From an uncultured Lachnospiraceae bacterium (GTDB lineage Bacteria > Bacillota > Clostridia > Lachnospirales > Lachnospiraceae), in assembly GCA_934339135.1 (NCBI GenBank), contig CAKRHP010000011.1, positions 56,094-120,093 on the forward strand: a DNA stretch of 64,000 nucleotides, written 5' to 3'. The notes beneath the pieces were generated by a model. The model was not told the DNA's origin and searched no databases. It saw nothing but the letters and a program-made list of their open reading frames with translations. Each line of letters begins with the position of its first letter. Within the stretch, counting starts at the first letter, position 1. Shown in pieces: positions 36,551-45,744 of this stretch. The translations under genes and the position numbers were made by a program.

Positions 36551-38719
36551 ATGAAAGACAAAATTTTTGAAGTCTTACAGAGAATCGGAAGAAGCTTTAT
36601 GCTTCCTATCGCAATCCTGCCTGTTGCCGGATTGCTTCTGGGACTTGGTAGTTCCTTTACCAATGAAACTACCATTGCCACGTATCATTTAGGAAAAATT
36701 CTTGGAGACGGAACGGTTCTCCATGCACTTCTGGTTATCATGAATAAGGTGGGAAGTGCCGTATTTGATAACCTGCCGTTACTTTTTGCAGTCGGTGTTG
36801 CGATCGGAATGGCAAAGAAGGAGAAGGAAGTTGCTGCTCTTTCTGCCGTGATTGCATATTTCGTAATGAATATTTCCATCAGCGGTATGCTGGAGATCAA
36901 CGGAAAGATTCTGGGGGATGGAAGCATTGCAAAGGATGTGCTCAGTGGAACCATTGCTTCTGTCTGCGGTATCAATACCCTGCAGATGGGTGTGTTTGGC
37001 GGTATTATCGTAGGTCTTGGTGTGGCGGCACTTCATAACCGGTTCCACAAGATCCAGCTGCCAAATGCGTTGTCATTCTTTGCAGGCTCCCGGTTTGTAC
37101 CGATCATTTCCACGATCGTCTATATGTTTGTGGGAATCCTGTTGTATTTTGTATGGCCGGTGGTTCAGAATGGAATCTACGCACTGGGCGGCCTCGTGAC
37201 CGGCAGCGGTTATCTGGGAACTTTGATCTTTGGTATTGTAAAGAGAGCCCTGATCCCATTTGGTCTCCATCATGTATTTTATATGCCGTTCTGGCAGACA
37301 GCAGTGGGTGGCACCATGGAGGTGGCAGGACAGACGATCCAGGGCGGTCAGAATATCTTTTTTGCCCAGCTTGCAGATGCGTCACATGTAGCACATTTCA
37401 GTGCGGATGCCACCAGATATTTCTCCGGTGAGTTTATCTTCATGATCTTCGGTCTTCCGGGAGCAGCACTGGCAATGTACCGTACTGCAAAGCCGGAAAA
37501 GAAGAAACAGGCAGGAGGACTTCTTTTCTCCGCAGCATTAACTTCCATGCTGACAGGTATTACAGAGCCGATTGAATTTTCTTTCCTGTTTGTGGCACCA
37601 ATCCTGTTTGTGGTACAGGTGATCCTGGCCGGTGCCGCTTATATGATCGCACATATGTTAAATATTGCAGTAGGACTTACCTTCTCCGGCGGTTTTCTGG
37701 ATCTGTTCCTGTTTGGTATTCTTCAGGGCAATGACAAGACAAGCTGGCTGCGTATTATACCGGTTGGTATCATCTATTTTCTCCTGTATTACTTTATCTT
37801 CTATTTCCTGATCAAAAAGCTTGATCTGAAAACACCGGGACGTGAGGATGATGACCGTGATGTGAAGCTTTATACAAAGGCAGATGTCAATGCAAGAAAG
37901 TCCCAGAAAGGGGACAGTGAAAATGCAGTGGATGATCCTCTTAGTGCAGATATTACAAGAGGCCTTGGAGGAAAGAAAAACATCGACGGCGTGGACTGTT
38001 GTGCCACAAGACTCCGCTGTACCGTTTACAACGCAGATCTCGTAGACGATGCCCTGTTAAAATCAACCGGAGCCAGCGGTGTGATCCACAAGGGAAATGG
38101 TGTGCAGGTGGTATATGGACCGCATGTAACCGTGATCAAGTCGAATTTGGAAGATTATCTTGAAACTGCTCCCGATATCGAATATACTAAAGATAGTATT
38201 GATTCTGTGGAGGAGACGGAAGAACCACAGGAGGAGAAGACGGAACAGAAGGTTACAAAAACGATTGTGATATCAAGCCCGATCACCGGTGTGGCGGCAG
38301 ATCTGTCAACGGCACCGGATGAGGCATTTGCAGGAAGAATGATGGGAGACGGAGCGGTTGTGACACCGACGGATGCCATTGTAAAGGCACCGGAGGACGG
38401 AGAGGTTGTCTTTGTATTTGATACAAAGCACGCCATTGGATTTATGACAGATTCCGGACTCAGCATGCTGCTGCATATCGGCATTGATACCGTACAGTTA
38501 AATGGAAAAGGTTTTGAAGTATTTGTAGAAAACGGACAGAAGGTGAAAAAGGGAGATCCGATGATGAAGCTGGATCTGGAGTACCTCAAAGAGCATGCAC
38601 CATCTGTCACTTCACCGGTATTGTGTACGGAGTTAGAGGATAACCAGAAGGTCCGTCTTTTGAAGAACGGAGAGATCAAGGCAGGAGAAGAGCTGTTTGC
38701 TGTTGATTTCTACGAATAA
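36551..38719 (+). CDS. ptsG: PTS transporter EIICBA, glucose/maltose family
   Basis: Takes up and phosphorylates a hexose, most likely glucose. 722 residues: EIIC membrane domain (~1-420, about ten helices, starts RIGRSFMLPIAILPVAGLLLG), EIIB (~455-535) with phospho-Cys in GVDCCATRLR, and EIIA (~570-722) with phospho-His in SMLLHIGIDTVQLNG. AAAGGAAGG RBS. Controlled by the RAT/terminator in the leader. Substrate inferred from the GlcT-type control; a GlcNAc (NagE-type) transporter has the same domain order. Confidence 0.92.
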   Translation: MKDKIFEVLQRIGRSFMLPIAILPVAGLLLGLGSSFTNETTIATYHLGKILGDGTVLHALLVIMNKVGSAVFDNLPLLFAVGVAIGMAKKEKEVAALSAVIAYFVMNISISGMLEINGKILGDGSIAKDVLSGTIASVCGINTLQMGVFGGIIVGLGVAALHNRFHKIQLPNALSFFAGSRFVPIISTIVYMFVGILLYFVWPVVQNGIYALGGLVTGSGYLGTLIFGIVKRALIPFGLHHVFYMPFWQTAVGGTMEVAGQTIQGGQNIFFAQLADASHVAHFSADATRYFSGEFIFMIFGLPGAALAMYRTAKPEKKKQAGGLLFSAALTSMLTGITEPIEFSFLFVAPILFVVQVILAGAAYMIAHMLNIAVGLTFSGGFLDLFLFGILQGNDKTSWLRIIPVGIIYFLLYYFIFYFLIKKLDLKTPGREDDDRDVKLYTKADVNARKSQKGDSENAVDDPLSADITRGLGGKKNIDGVDCCATRLRCTVYNADLVDDALLKSTGASGVIHKGNGVQVVYGPHVTVIKSNLEDYLETAPDIEYTKDSIDSVEETEEPQEEKTEQKVTKTIVISSPITGVAADLSTAPDEAFAGRMMGDGAVVTPTDAIVKAPEDGEVVFVFDTKHAIGFMTDSGLSMLLHIGIDTVQLNGKGFEVFVENGQKVKKGDPMMKLDLEYLKEHAPSVTSPVLCTELEDNQKVRLLKNGEIKAGEELFAVDFYE

Positions 38720-38741
38720 ACAGAAAATGTGAGGATCGGAC

Positions 38742-39587
38742 ATGTACAGAATTGGAAAGGTGTTAAACCATAATGCAGTGCTTGCGGTAAATGCAGAGGA
38801 TGGGAAACAGTATCTTCTGATGGGAAAGGGAATCGGTTTTGGTAAAAAGGTCAGTGAAAGGGTAGAGCCGGGAGAGGACAGCAGGATCTATGCACTGCAG
38901 GCAAAGGATGAGCGCGGCAGTGCAGATGAGATCGTGAAAACGATCGATCCGGAGTTTCTGGAAATCTCCAATCTGGTATTAGATGAAGCAGAAAAGGTAT
39001 TTGGCCACATTGACCGCAATATCCTGTTTCCTTTGGCAGACCATCTCTATTATGCGGTGGAGCGGATCAAAAAGCATGAGCAGATCAGCAATCCACTGAC
39101 GGAAGATATCCGGATCCTTTTCCATATGGAGTACAAGGCTGCAAGCTGCGTGGTGCCGGTTCTCAAAGAAAAATTTGGAATTACCATCGGAGATGATGAG
39201 GTAGGATATATTGCACTTCATGTACATTCTGCCATCGATGATGATAAAGTATCTGATGCCATGAAGACTGCCCGCGCAGTGCGGGAATGCATTGAGATCG
39301 TAGAAAATGCCATGGGGAAACGGATCGATGTTATGACATTGTCCTATAACCGGCTGATGAATCATGTGCGTTATATGATCGTGCGGGCGCTTAGTGGTGA
39401 GAAGCTGAAAATGAGTTTAAATGATTATATGAGTGTAAAGTACCCGGAGGAGTTTGCCATGGCAGAAAAGATCTGTGAGCAGATCGGAAGAACCATTGGC
39501 TGTACCTTAAAGGATGCGGAAACCGGGTATCTGGCAATGCATATCTGTCGTGTGACAAGCGGTGAGCTGGATGGCGACGAGGATTAA
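38742..39587 (+). CDS. glcT: BglG/GlcT-family transcriptional antiterminator
   Basis: 281 residues: CAT RNA-binding domain (~1-55, MYRIGKVLNHNAVLAVN...YLLMGKGIGFGKK) plus two PRD domains with conserved His (HIDRNILFPLADHLYYAVERI, YIALHVHSA; YLAMHICRV). PTS-dependent phosphorylation of the PRDs tunes dimerisation and RNA binding. It lies 22 bp after ptsG, whose leader holds the matching RAT site, giving a closed regulatory loop. Confidence 0.92.
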   Translation: MYRIGKVLNHNAVLAVNAEDGKQYLLMGKGIGFGKKVSERVEPGEDSRIYALQAKDERGSADEIVKTIDPEFLEISNLVLDEAEKVFGHIDRNILFPLADHLYYAVERIKKHEQISNPLTEDIRILFHMEYKAASCVVPVLKEKFGITIGDDEVGYIALHVHSAIDDDKVSDAMKTARAVRECIEIVENAMGKRIDVMTLSYNRLMNHVRYMIVRALSGEKLKMSLNDYMSVKYPEEFAMAEKICEQIGRTIGCTLKDAETGYLAMHICRVTSGELDGDED

Positions 39588-39719
39588 GCAATCGGGATTA
39601 CAAAGATGCAGTGGTAAGGTGTCAAATAGCAAATAATATAAATGTAAAATATAAACACTTTAGCAATAAAGTGGATCAATAAAATATTAAAATAATAAAA
39701 AGAAATGGAGGAATTCATT

Positions 39720-39977
39720 ATGAAATCATTCAATTATGTTATTACAGACGAGGTAGGTATTCACGCAAGACCGGCGGGAATGCTGGTAAAGGAAGCAAAG
39801 AAATATGAGTCAACCGTTACGATCGTAAAGGGAGACCGTAAGGCAGACGCAAGCAAGCTGATGATGCTCATGTCTCTCGGCGTAAAGTGCGGTGAGGAGA
39901 TCACTGTAGAGGTAGAGGGTCCGGACGAGGACGCTGCTGCTGCAGGCATGGAGAAGTTTTTTGAGGAGACACTGTAA
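39720..39977 (+). CDS. ptsH: PTS phosphocarrier protein HPr
   Basis: 85 residues from ATG 39720 (GGAGG RBS). Phospho-His15 in VGIHARPAG. Aligned to classical HPr, the regulatory Ser46 position is Lys, with Ser at 45 (ADASKLMMLMSLG), so HPr kinase/CcpA control may differ. It passes phosphate from EI (next gene) to EIIA of PtsG. A 7-bp hairpin CACTTTA/TAAAGTG (39656-39673) lies in the leader. Confidence 0.94.
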   Translation: MKSFNYVITDEVGIHARPAGMLVKEAKKYESTVTIVKGDRKADASKLMMLMSLGVKCGEEITVEVEGPDEDAAAAGMEKFFEETL

Positions 39978-40049
39978 TTCGATTGCATATCCTGTCACAG
40001 GACAAAATGACAGTAAGCGTGAAGATATCATGCGGAAATGGAGGCTGTG

Positions 40050-41669
40050 ATGGAAATATACGAGGGAAAGCCGATCTTTAAAGGGATCGCAATAGGAAAG
40101 ATCTTTTATTATCAAAAGGGAAAGCAGCAGGTCAAAAGAGAGAAGATTCAGGACGTGGCTGCTGAGATTGCAAGATACGAGGCTGCCAATGAGAAGGCGT
40201 CAGAGCAGCTTCAGGCACTGTACGAAAAAGCGGTCAAAGAGGTTGGAGAAGCCAATGCGGCTGTCTTTGAGGTACACATGATGATGCTGGAGGATGATGA
40301 TTATGTTTCCTCCATCACCAATATGATCGAGACACAGAATGTCAATGCAGAGTTTGCGGTAGCAGCCACAGGAGATAATTTTGCAGAGATGTTCTCACAG
40401 ATGGATGATGAATACTTTAAGGCGAGAGCAGCAGATGTCAAGGATATCACGGAGCGTCTGATCTCCGTTCTCAGCGAGCAGGAATCTGCCGGAGAGATCG
40501 GGGCAGAGCCGGTGATCGTTGTGGCAGATGATCTGGCACCAAGCGAAACGGTTCAGATGGACAAGGACAAGCTGTTAGCATTTGTAACCCGTCATGGCTC
40601 TGCCAATTCCCACACGGCAATTCTGGCAAGAACCATGAATATCCCGGCACTGATCGGAGTGGACATCAAAGAGGAATGGAACGGCCACATGGCGGTCGTG
40701 GACGGCCGTGAGGGAAAGCTGTACATTGATCCGGAGGAAGAGGTGCTTGCGAAGCTTCAGGAGGCACAGAAAAAGGAACAGGAGGCAAGAGAGCTTTTGT
40801 CCCTGCTTAAAGGCAAGGAGGATGTCACAGCGGACGGAAAGCATATTAAGCTGTATGCCAATATCGCCGGCGTAGGCGATGTTGCAAATGTACTTGCCAA
40901 TGATGCCGCCGGTATCGGTCTGTTCCGCAGCGAGTTTCTTTATCTGGAGGCAGAGGATTATCCGGATGAGGAGACACAGTTCCTGGCGTACAAGCGTGTC
41001 GCAGAAAATATGGCGGGCAAAAAGGTTGTGGTGCGTACACTGGATATTGGAGCTGACAAGCAGGTAGATTATTTTAATCTGGACAAAGAGGAAAATCCGG
41101 CTATGGGATACCGTGCGATCCGTATCTGTCTTGACCGTCCGGAGATCTTCCGTACCCAGCTTCGGGCGTTGATCCGTGCCAGTGCCTACGGCGAGATCGC
41201 CATTATGTATCCGATGATCATTTCCGTGGAGGAAGTGTTAAAGATCAAGGAAATTGTGGAGAATGTCAAGAAAGAGCTTGACGAGCAGGGCATCCGTTAC
41301 GGCAATTTCGAACAGGGAATTATGATCGAGACACCGGCGGCTGTGATGATGAGTGAGGAGCTGGCAAAGGAAGTAGACTTTTTCAGTATCGGTACCAATG
41401 ATCTGACACAGTATACCCTGGCGATGGATCGTCAGAACATGAAGTTAGACACCATGTATGATCCGCATCATCCGGCGATCCTGCGGATGATCCAAATGAC
41501 TATTGAGAATGGTCATAAGGGCGGCTGCTGGGTCGGCATCTGTGGCGAACTTGGAGCAGATACCACATTGACGGAAACTTTCCTGAAAATGGGGATTGAC
41601 GAGCTTTCCGTATCGCCATCCTTTGTACTTCCGGTACGAAAGATCATACGGGAAACGAAAGTGAAATGA
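40050..41669 (+). CDS. ptsI: PTS enzyme I (phosphoenolpyruvate-protein phosphotransferase)
   Basis: 539 residues from ATG 40050 (GGAGG 6 nt upstream; ATG 40038 has no RBS). N-terminal HPr-binding helices, swivelling domain with catalytic His in RHGSANSHTAILAR, and PEP-binding barrel with GIGLFRSEFLYL, GTNDLTQYTLAMDR and catalytic Cys in GICGELG. Starts the PTS phosphorelay. Follows ptsH by 72 bp. Confidence 0.97.
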   Translation: MEIYEGKPIFKGIAIGKIFYYQKGKQQVKREKIQDVAAEIARYEAANEKASEQLQALYEKAVKEVGEANAAVFEVHMMMLEDDDYVSSITNMIETQNVNAEFAVAATGDNFAEMFSQMDDEYFKARAADVKDITERLISVLSEQESAGEIGAEPVIVVADDLAPSETVQMDKDKLLAFVTRHGSANSHTAILARTMNIPALIGVDIKEEWNGHMAVVDGREGKLYIDPEEEVLAKLQEAQKKEQEARELLSLLKGKEDVTADGKHIKLYANIAGVGDVANVLANDAAGIGLFRSEFLYLEAEDYPDEETQFLAYKRVAENMAGKKVVVRTLDIGADKQVDYFNLDKEENPAMGYRAIRICLDRPEIFRTQLRALIRASAYGEIAIMYPMIISVEEVLKIKEIVENVKKELDEQGIRYGNFEQGIMIETPAAVMMSEELAKEVDFFSIGTNDLTQYTLAMDRQNMKLDTMYDPHHPAILRMIQMTIENGHKGGCWVGICGELGADTTLTETFLKMGIDELSVSPSFVLPVRKIIRETKVK

Positions 41670-42872
41670 TCATTCCTTTCGTCCGTAGGTTTCCCGGTAT
41701 TGCCGCAGAGTATATCCTGTTTGTTTTTTAAAATGGGTTCCCAGGTGGCTTTGCGATGAAAATCCCAGATACGTGGCGATTTCAATATAGGAATAATCGG
41801 AATAGATCAGGAGGTTTTTGGCACGGTTGATCTTCTCCTGAAGAATGTAACCGGATATGCTGATCCCTTCGCATTCTTTGAATAATTGGGAGAGGTAGTT
41901 GGGATTACAGTCTGCTTCGGCAGCCAGATCTTCCAGAGTGATCCGGTCATGTAAATGAGAAAAGATAAAATCCTTGCATTTATTAATGCGGGGATTTTTC
42001 TGTTTTTTGGAAACCCCTTTCTGCTGCTCTTTGATCTCATGAACCATTCCTGCATATTGGAACTCTGCCTTGTGAGCGAGAGGGGGGATCTGGGCAATGT
42101 CCCTGCACTCCTCAATCTGCTGGATGTAGGAATCACTCAGAGAAAAGGAAATTTCAGGAGAGAGACCTCCGCGGATCGCGGCACGGCTTGCGAGAGTGAC
42201 CAGAACAATACCGAGATTTTTGAGATTGCGCAGGGAGTCTTTTGCAAGAGTGCCAAGCGATCCGTCATAATCCTCCTGCATACTTTTTTCCAATTGAACC
42301 AGATCACCGTTTTCTATGCTTCCAAATTCCCGCAGTTCCTGATCGTAAGGATTATGATGTATATTATTTTCATGGTTTTCAAACAGTATATCGTTGAAAT
42401 TTTTCTGTACCTTTTCCTCATGTTCCGGGTTGAGACAGTTATTCTGTATGACCTGCTCGGCCGTTAATTCCACGCCGGTGATCATATGGTTCAGAAAAAT
42501 CATATCTTCCAGATAGGAAGCCAGATCAGTCTGTGGAACATATTTTTCGGTTTCTTCTTCCAGTGTAAGATCATCGTAGTCGCAGATCAGGTAAACGGAG
42601 GAGGCAAAACTGACAGGTCCGACAACATAAATGGCATTTTGATCCGGAACGACGCAGTAAATATCTTTTTGGTGGATAGATTTCAGACAGGGAGATTTCT
42701 GTGGCAGTTCCTTCAGCAAAAAGGCCAGAAAATCCTTGTTTTTGATATAGGAATCCTGAAAAGAAAGGACTTTACAACAGGAAAAGATAATTTCCCCGTC
42801 GATGGAAAATTTATAAGCATGGGTGTGTAATTTTTTGGAAAGATATTGAAGTAAAATTGTATCCTGCATCAT
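41670..42872 (-). CDS. AraC-family regulator with large N-terminal sensor region
   Basis: 400 residues from ATG 42872 (AGGAGGA on the minus strand, 5 nt spacing; the ATG at 42869 is an equally possible start). Residues ~1-300 have no recognised domain; the last ~100 are a typical AraC double HTH (ITLEDLAAEADCNPNYLSQLFKECEGIS, YIEIATYLGFSSQSHLGTHFKKQTGY). Layout resembles YesN-type output without a receiver. Divergent from the GH5-GPH-GH42-GH30-GH43 block, so its likely regulator. A 13-bp palindrome ATTATCTGATAAT (42916-42928) lies between them. Confidence 0.88.
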   Translation of the reverse strand: MMQDTILLQYLSKKLHTHAYKFSIDGEIIFSCCKVLSFQDSYIKNKDFLAFLLKELPQKSPCLKSIHQKDIYCVVPDQNAIYVVGPVSFASSVYLICDYDDLTLEEETEKYVPQTDLASYLEDMIFLNHMITGVELTAEQVIQNNCLNPEHEEKVQKNFNDILFENHENNIHHNPYDQELREFGSIENGDLVQLEKSMQEDYDGSLGTLAKDSLRNLKNLGIVLVTLASRAAIRGGLSPEISFSLSDSYIQQIEECRDIAQIPPLAHKAEFQYAGMVHEIKEQQKGVSKKQKNPRINKCKDFIFSHLHDRITLEDLAAEADCNPNYLSQLFKECEGISISGYILQEKINRAKNLLIYSDYSYIEIATYLGFSSQSHLGTHFKKQTGYTLRQYRETYGRKE

Positions 42873-43057
42873 GGTTTCCTCCTGATCTGTCATATTCATA
42901 TATGAAGTATATCATATTATCTGATAATTATGTTAAAAATCTAATATTTTTGATATAAAAGGAACTGCTTTCATCATAAAATGTAGTCACAAGTTAAGAA
43001 ACGACCGAAAAGCTGAAACGGAATATGTCAAATGAAAGAAAGGCAGGGTGATCATTT

Positions 43058-44227
43058 ATGAAAGTAAAGGGTGTTAATTTAGGAAACTGGCTTGTTCTGG
43101 AAAAGTGGATGAATCCGGCATTGTTTGAAGGAACCACGGCAGAGGATGAGTATTGGCTTCCGAGGCAGTTATCAAAAGAGGTATATGAGGCAAGGATCAA
43201 GATCCATCGCAGTGAGTACATTACAGAGCGCGACTTTGTGACGATCAAATCCTGGGGGCTGGATGCGGTCCGCATACCGGTACCATATTTTATCTTTGGA
43301 GACAGAGAGCCATTTATCGGATGTATTGAGGATCTGGACAAGGCGTTTAACTGGGCTGAGAAATATGGATTGAAGATCCTGATCGATCTGCATACGGCAC
43401 CGGAGGGACAGAATGGATCTGATAACGGTGGAATCTGCGGCGTATGTAAATGGGCACAGAATCCGGAAGAGGTGGAATTTGTTCATACTGTTCTGGAACG
43501 GCTGGCACAAAGATACGGACACAGAGAAGGACTCTGGGGGATTGAACTGATCAATGAGCCGGCACTGCAGGGAGCATGGGAGCTTCTCAATATCCAGAAA
43601 AGATATCCACCGGTAGACAAGGAGATGGCAAAAGGAAGTGCTCCGATCACGGTAGAATTCATCCGGAAGTTTTATCTGGATGCGTATGACCGCATTGAAA
43701 AGTATCTGTCAGAGGATAAATACATTGTTATCCACGACGGATTTGAGCTTACCATCTGGAAAGATTTCATGCGGGAAGAAAAATATAAAAATGTCGTTCT
43801 GGATACCCATCAGTATCTGATGATGGCGGAAATGATGGGATGTGAACAGACGGTAGAGGGATACGAAAAATATGTAAAAGAGCATTTCATGAAGGAAATC
43901 GAGGAAATGCAGCAGTACTTCCCGGTGATCTGTGGTGAGTGGTGTCTGTTTAATTCTCTTGCCTGTGGCTGGGATACCAAGGGAGGCCAGACGGTGCTTA
44001 ACGGACTGGAGGGCGCTTCTGTGGAGACATATACTCCGGATCAGAAAAAGGAAATCTACCAGGCGGTTGCCAGAATGCAGAAGGAGGCATGGGACAAGGG
44101 ATCCGGATATTTTTACTGGAGTTATAAGCTGCTTACAGATACAGTCAACACCGAAGGCTGGGTCGGCTGGGACAGCTGGGATCTGGGTCGCTGTGTTGAT
44201 TTTGGATGGTTTCCGTTAGATAAATAA
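43058..44227 (+). CDS. Glycoside hydrolase family 5, exo-beta-glucanase-like
   Basis: 389 residues, no signal peptide. GH5 barrel: opening KVKGVNLGNWLVLEKWM, Arg in DAVRIPVPYF, acid/base Glu in GIELINEPAL, His in VVLDTHQYLM, nucleophile Glu in PVICGEWCLF. The NLGNWLVLE start and overall pattern resemble fungal-type exo-1,3-beta-glucanases. Probably trims imported beta-gluco-oligosaccharides. First gene of the block with the GPH transporter. Confidence 0.88.
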   Translation: MKVKGVNLGNWLVLEKWMNPALFEGTTAEDEYWLPRQLSKEVYEARIKIHRSEYITERDFVTIKSWGLDAVRIPVPYFIFGDREPFIGCIEDLDKAFNWAEKYGLKILIDLHTAPEGQNGSDNGGICGVCKWAQNPEEVEFVHTVLERLAQRYGHREGLWGIELINEPALQGAWELLNIQKRYPPVDKEMAKGSAPITVEFIRKFYLDAYDRIEKYLSEDKYIVIHDGFELTIWKDFMREEKYKNVVLDTHQYLMMAEMMGCEQTVEGYEKYVKEHFMKEIEEMQQYFPVICGEWCLFNSLACGWDTKGGQTVLNGLEGASVETYTPDQKKEIYQAVARMQKEAWDKGSGYFYWSYKLLTDTVNTEGWVGWDSWDLGRCVDFGWFPLDK

Positions 44228-44250
44228 TTACAAAACAGGAGGTAACGATT

Positions 44251-45648
44251 ATGAATGAAAATAAGATGAATCCGAATGCAAGGCTTTCCTTTTTAGAGCG
44301 TTTTGCTTATGGTATAGGAGACTATGCAGGAAACTTAGTATATTCTGCAATTAGTGCATTTTTGTTAGTATATTACACCAATGTGGTGGGAGCCAGTGCA
44401 GCAGCTGCCGCTTCGATCATTGCAATTTCAAAAATATTTGATGGTATTTCAGATCTGGTAATGGGCTACATTATTGATCATACTCACAGTAAATGGGGAA
44501 AAGCCCGTCCATGGATCGCCAGATTATGCGTTCCGTTAGCGGTATGTACGGTTCTGATGTTTACCGTTCCGGCATCCTTTGTTGGCAAGACACAGTTAGC
44601 ATATATGTTCCTGACATACAACTTAGTATCCACGATCTTCTATACAGGAATTAATGTACCATATGCTACACTCAACGGACTGATGACAACAAACCAGTAT
44701 GAGAGAGGTCTTCTCGGAAACTTCCGTAACCTTCTGGCAACAGCAGGTACGATGACGATCAACACAGTGGTATTAAAGATGACAGCAGCTTTTGGTGGTG
44801 GAGATGTTTATTCCCAGAAGGGCTGGACACTGACATTTGTTGTTCTGATGATCGTATTTGTGATCCTGAATATGTTTACATTCTTTATGTGTAAGGAGCG
44901 TGTCGTTGAAGGTGGCTCTGATCAGAAAGAAGCAAAAGAAAATCAGGTTTCTTTCATCAAGGGGCTCAAGGGATTATTTGTAAATAAGTACTGGGTACTG
45001 CTTGTGATCGCAATCTTTGCTATGTACTTTATGATGTCCTGCTTCTTTGGATCTGCTGTATATTTTGCCCAATATAATGTTGGAAATGCCGGGAAATATG
45101 CCATTATTTCAAACTGTCTGTCCATGGCACAGATTGCATTCCTGTTTGTGACACCGTTTATCATGAAAAAGGTTTCCAAGAAAAATCTGTTTATGTGTGG
45201 AATGGCAGTTTCCGGAATCGGATTTCTTCTTTCCGGTTTTACAACCAATGTCACGGTAACATGTGTATTATCCGTTGTAAAAGGTATGGGATTTGCCTGC
45301 GGTGGAGCTTCTATGTTCGGTCTTTTGCAGGATGCGATCACATACGGAGAGTGGTATAACGGATATGGCACCGCCGGTATGGGAAATGCAGCCTCTTCCT
45401 TCTGTATGAAGGTTGGCTCCGGTATTGGTACTGCAGCACTGGGCTGGGTTTTAGGTTTCGGTGGATTTGATGCAAAGAAGACAGTACAGTCGGCAAAAGC
45501 ACTGGCTGCAATTAATTGGTCTTTCGCATGGATCCCGTTTATTATGGTTGCGATCGTTGTAGTCTGCATGATATTCTTTGATCTGGATAAGAAGTACGAT
45601 CAGGTGATCGCAGATCTGGAGCAGGGAAAGCACCGTAACGATCAGTAG
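44251..45648 (+). CDS. GPH-family sugar:cation symporter
   Basis: 465 residues, about 12 membrane helices; the first loop contains FDGISDLVMGYIIDHTHSKWGKARPW, shown here as the GPH signature DGxxDxxxG...D...WGKxRPW (about residues 70-95). Glycoside-pentoside-hexuronide transporters bring in short oligosaccharides with Na or H. AGGAGGT RBS, 23 bp after GH5. It is the only obvious uptake system in the block, so it likely feeds the GH5, GH42, GH30 and GH43 enzymes. Confidence 0.92.
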   Translation: MNENKMNPNARLSFLERFAYGIGDYAGNLVYSAISAFLLVYYTNVVGASAAAAASIIAISKIFDGISDLVMGYIIDHTHSKWGKARPWIARLCVPLAVCTVLMFTVPASFVGKTQLAYMFLTYNLVSTIFYTGINVPYATLNGLMTTNQYERGLLGNFRNLLATAGTMTINTVVLKMTAAFGGGDVYSQKGWTLTFVVLMIVFVILNMFTFFMCKERVVEGGSDQKEAKENQVSFIKGLKGLFVNKYWVLLVIAIFAMYFMMSCFFGSAVYFAQYNVGNAGKYAIISNCLSMAQIAFLFVTPFIMKKVSKKNLFMCGMAVSGIGFLLSGFTTNVTVTCVLSVVKGMGFACGGASMFGLLQDAITYGEWYNGYGTAGMGNAASSFCMKVGSGIGTAALGWVLGFGGFDAKKTVQSAKALAAINWSFAWIPFIMVAIVVVCMIFFDLDKKYDQVIADLEQGKHRNDQ

Positions 45649-45674
45649 TGATCGGTACAAAACAAAAGCAAAAA

Positions 45675-45709
45675 AGACCTTCCGGGATCATTGTGGTTTT
45701 GGAAGGTCT
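45675..45709. other. Intercistronic hairpin
   Basis: Perfect 9-bp stem AGACCTTCC / GGAAGGTCT with a 17-nt loop between the transporter and GH42 genes. No T-run on the plus strand, so it may stabilise or process the mRNA; on the minus strand it is followed by Ts and could stop antisense transcription. Confidence 0.5.
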
Positions 45710-45744
45710 GTCTTATATGAATTTATGTGTGATGGAGGAATGTC

